From NCBI GenBank assembly GCA_023430315.1, contig JAEZAW010000331.1:1-24266 (forward strand): DNA of 24,266 nt. Direction: 5' to 3'. Source of the DNA: Pseudomonadota bacterium (GTDB taxonomy: Bacteria > Pseudomonadota > Alphaproteobacteria > Rhizobiales > Hyphomicrobiaceae). Position 1 is the stretch's first letter, and every line of letters begins with the position of its first letter. This document shows positions 22,235-24,266 of the stretch, in pieces. The notes beneath the pieces are model-generated. The model was not told where the DNA came from, did no database searches, and saw only the letters and a list, made by a program, of their open reading frames with translations. The translations under genes were made by a program, and so were the position numbers.

Positions 22235-22456
22235 GTTACGCTCCTCCATGTTCATGGGAAGCGTTCGAGCCGCCACTTATCGCCCCAGCGCTTATCCCTC
22301 GGACCGTGCAGAGTGAGCATCTCTCCACAATTGTACCGAGGTCGCCATACGTGGAATCCCTGAATTCCGGAGAGCCGCGCCCGCAGCGAAGAAGCCCATC
22401 GCGGCTTTAACCATTAAGCGGCGCGCACTCCCACATATAGCCGATGCCGATGCCGC

Positions 22457-23383
22457 TCAGAGCGACCGCGCGACGCGAAATCCCAGATTGTCGTCCCGAT
22501 CACTCGGCGGATTGTGGGCGCGATAGCCGGATTGAACGCGCCGCGTATCATTGTGCCAGCCGCCACCGCGCACGGAGCGCTCTACGCACTGCTCCGAAAT
22601 GACGGGCGCGGAATTCACGCGCTCCGATGGCAAGGGAGCGAAGCAGTCCTGTGTCCACTCGTAGACATTGCCGTGCATGTCATGCAAGCCAAAGGCGTTC
22701 GGCGGAAATTGAGCTACGGGCGCCGTATGCTCCCAACGATCGCGGCCTCCGACTTCGCCAGAGCACGGCGGGCACGCTTGCTTGCCGAAATTCGCGAAAT
22801 TTCGATCCGCCTTCTTGCCCCAAGAAAACGGTGTCGTCGTGCCGGCACGAGCGGCAAATTCCCACTCCGCTTCCGACGGCAATCGGTACATCTGCCCGGT
22901 CTTGAGCGAGAGCCAGTGCACGTAGTCCTGCGCGTCGTACCAGGAGACATGGATCGCCGGACGCGCGCCGCGCCCCCAGCCTTGATCGTCGGGACGATAG
23001 CCGCGGCAGCCGCCGTCAGCGACACAGGCATCCCATTGGTCAAAAGTAACTTCCGTCCGGCCGATCGCGAATGGGCCTACGTCGACCGTACGCAGCTCAG
23101 GCACTGATGCAATGCCGAGGCGGCTGAGAAGCACCTCCCGACGCCTGAGCTGGCGGCCCATGTGAAAAGTGCCCCCCTCGATGAGCACCATCTCAGGGCA
23201 ATTCTCGCAGTCGGAGAGTATCTCACCAGCGCGGATGCTGCCTGGTGTGGATCGCGGTGGTGTGCTCAGGGCATACAGTGCCCCCGCAACGACGAGCAGG
23301 ACGAAAGTGGCCGACATCCACCACCAAGCTGGACGGCTAGCCGATGGCCGTAGCCGGAACGCGTCAGGTATTCCGAGGAACAT
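22457..23383 (-). CDS. Membrane-anchored FGE-sulfatase-fold (SUMF1-like) protein
   Basis: Protein of 308 residues with one N-terminal membrane anchor (WWWMSATFVLLVVAGALYAL, about 20-40) and a periplasmic FGE-type domain. Typical motifs are CPEMVLIEGGTFHMGR (62-77), IGRTEVTFDQWDACV, PAIHVSWYDAQDYVHWLS, RLPSEAEWEFAARAG, GLHDMHGNVYEWTQD and the closing NLGFRVARSL. True formylglycine-generating enzymes carry two catalytic cysteines after the RGGS/RGGW motif. Here that segment reads RGGGWHNDTRRVQSGYRAHN with none, so sulfatase activation is unlikely. A structural, ligand-binding or EgtB/PvdO-like role is more plausible. No clear ribosome-binding site precedes the ATG at 23383, and an upstream in-frame stop lies about 10 codons away. 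It is divergent from the aldolase-like gene. Confidence 0.83.
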   Translation of the reverse strand: MFLGIPDAFRLRPSASRPAWWWMSATFVLLVVAGALYALSTPPRSTPGSIRAGEILSDCENCPEMVLIEGGTFHMGRQLRRREVLLSRLGIASVPELRTVDVGPFAIGRTEVTFDQWDACVADGGCRGYRPDDQGWGRGARPAIHVSWYDAQDYVHWLSLKTGQMYRLPSEAEWEFAARAGTTTPFSWGKKADRNFANFGKQACPPCSGEVGGRDRWEHTAPVAQFPPNAFGLHDMHGNVYEWTQDCFAPLPSERVNSAPVISEQCVERSVRGGGWHNDTRRVQSGYRAHNPPSDRDDNLGFRVARSL

Positions 23384-23588
23384 CAGGATGCACTGGGTAT
23401 GTCGAGTCAGGATCTAATCTGTAAATCACCAGGCGACGTCGTCAATCAATATGCCGGATCCGAAATATGACTGAAGAGCGTTAAGATGAACGCCAGTAAT
23501 TCGCGCGGCGCGGAGTGACTGATCTTGGACCGTCGGCTGGGGCCTGCCCTGGCCTCGCGGCGTGCGGCGCACTATCATCGCCCCTAAA

Positions 23589-23605
23589 GCCGCACTCGAT
23601 GCGGC
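23589..23605 (+). promoter_or_regulatory. Hairpin and TGCGGCGCA repeats before the aldolase-like gene
   Basis: GCCGCA (23589-23594) and TGCGGC (23600-23605) form a perfect 6-bp stem with loop CTCGA, ending 20 nt before the ATG. The 9-mer TGCGGCGCA occurs at 23563-23571 and again at 23600-23608, 37 bp apart. Either could be a leader hairpin or operator half-sites; the evidence is limited to the repeats themselves. Confidence 0.3.
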
Positions 23606-23625
23606 GCAAAATCGGGAGGTGCGCG

Positions 23626-24266
23626 ATGGTCGGCCAACAAGGCTTGGAATTCACATCCGTTCGCTCATCGGTGTCGGAGGCCGAATGGGAGGCGCGCGTG
23701 AACCTCGCCGCCTGCTTCCGCCTTGCCGACCACTACGGCATGTCGGACATGATCTACACCCACATCACCGCCCGCGCGCCCGACAACCCGAACCACTTCC
23801 TGCTTAATCTGCACGGCCTGCTCTTCGAGGAGATTACCGCGTCCTCCTTCATGCGCGTCGATCTCAACGGCAAGGTCCTCGTCAAACCGGAAGTCGATCA
23901 CGGCTATGGCCTGCACATGGCCGCCTTCGTGATCCACAGCGCCATCTATCGCGCGCGCCCCGACGTGATGGCGATCATGCACACGCATTCGATCGCGGGC
24001 ATGGCGGTATCCTCGCTCAAGTGTGGGCTCCTGCCGCTGACACAGACCTCGCACCGCTTCTATCCGCGCGTTGCCTACCATGACTTCACCGGGCCCGAGC
24101 GCGATCCCGCCGAGCGCGAGAAGCTCGCTCTTCACCTCGGCAAGAACGACGTCATGATCCTGCGCAACCACGGCCTGCTGACCGTCGGCCCCAGCATCCC
24201 TGAGACATTCAATCGGATGTACGGCCTCGAGCGCTCCTGCCAGGCCCAGCTCGCCTCACTCGCCTG
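23626..24266 (+). CDS. Class II aldolase/adducin-domain protein, 3' partial
   Basis: Cytoplasmic class II aldolase/adducin-fold protein; 213 complete codons are present and the gene continues past the edge. RVNLAACFRLADHYGMSDMI is the usual N-terminal helix region, followed by YTHITARAP. The metal-binding pair is in MAIMHTHSIAG (His119, His121), with a third ligand likely in RNHGLLTVG (His182). The segment before HTHS (VDHGYGLHMAAFVIHSAIYR) lacks the glutamate used by fuculose-phosphate aldolases, which places it with the adducin-like branch; aldolase activity is not assured. GGGAGG lies 7 nt before the ATG at 23626. Codon use looks more strongly C/G-ending than in many neighbours. The substrate is unknown. 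Confidence 0.9.
   Translation, partial: MVGQQGLEFTSVRSSVSEAEWEARVNLAACFRLADHYGMSDMIYTHITARAPDNPNHFLLNLHGLLFEEITASSFMRVDLNGKVLVKPEVDHGYGLHMAAFVIHSAIYRARPDVMAIMHTHSIAGMAVSSLKCGLLPLTQTSHRFYPRVAYHDFTGPERDPAEREKLALHLGKNDVMILRNHGLLTVGPSIPETFNRMYGLERSCQAQLASLA

Noticed and set aside
22457..23383. Genuine sulfatase-activating formylglycine-generating enzyme
   Set aside because: The C-terminal catalytic cysteine pair is absent and no sulfatase gene is nearby.

Overview
The window is GC-rich chromosomal DNA with dense, mostly intact genes on both strands. The gene families point to an alphaproteobacterium, most likely of the Hyphomicrobiales (rhizobial) type: a Tat-exported TRAP solute receptor, a 3-hydroxybutyrate dehydrogenase/patatin pair, a DUF3141-pta-ackA-fabI operon like the orfA-pta-ackA-fabI operon known from Sinorhizobium meliloti, and several small exported Cys-containing proteins. 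Genus and species cannot be read from the sequence. I see no tRNA, rRNA, CRISPR array, IS element, integrase or phage gene.

Layout. (1) 1-2785, minus: TRAP transporter operon dctP-dctQ-dctM; dctM runs off the left edge. (2) 2786-3380: leader and intergenic DNA carrying a decayed C-terminal piece of another dctM on the plus strand. (3) 3381-5419, minus: bdhA followed by a patatin-like phospholipase, with stop and start codons overlapping or nearly so. (4) 5652-6374, plus: peroxiredoxin-like protein. (5) 6424-11311, minus: LysR regulator, MFS exporter, exported cupin, HtrA-type protease and a small exported protein made of four 20-residue repeats (listed left to right; transcription runs from the repeat protein towards the regulator). 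Prominent hairpins separate several of them. (6) 11564-12751, plus: large exported protein of unknown function. (7) 12928-14028, minus: YcaQ/AlkX-type DNA glycosylase. (8) 14216-15058, minus: exported alpha/beta hydrolase. (9) 15317-21042, plus: five-gene operon of a PHA-synthase-like DUF3141 protein, a small CxxC protein, a phosphotransacylase, an acetate kinase and an enoyl-ACP reductase. (10) 21177-23383: an exported Cys-rich/PRC-barrel protein (plus), a small exported protein (minus) and a membrane-anchored FGE-fold protein (minus). (11) 23626-end, plus: class II aldolase/adducin protein, cut by the right edge.

Theme. Two gene groups concern short-chain acyl and hydroxyacyl metabolism. 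bdhA-patatin suggests polyhydroxybutyrate mobilisation. The DUF3141-pta-ackA-fabI operon could link acyl-CoA, acyl phosphate and ATP and feed fatty-acid synthesis. The DUF3141 protein keeps a Cys-Asp-His set in the order used by PHA synthases, which makes this operon the best candidate for an under-described system. The most unusual single items are the 4 x 60-bp repeat protein next to the HtrA protease, a 43-bp palindrome in its divergent promoter region, possible alternative leader structures covering the bdhA ribosome-binding site, and the dctM remnant.
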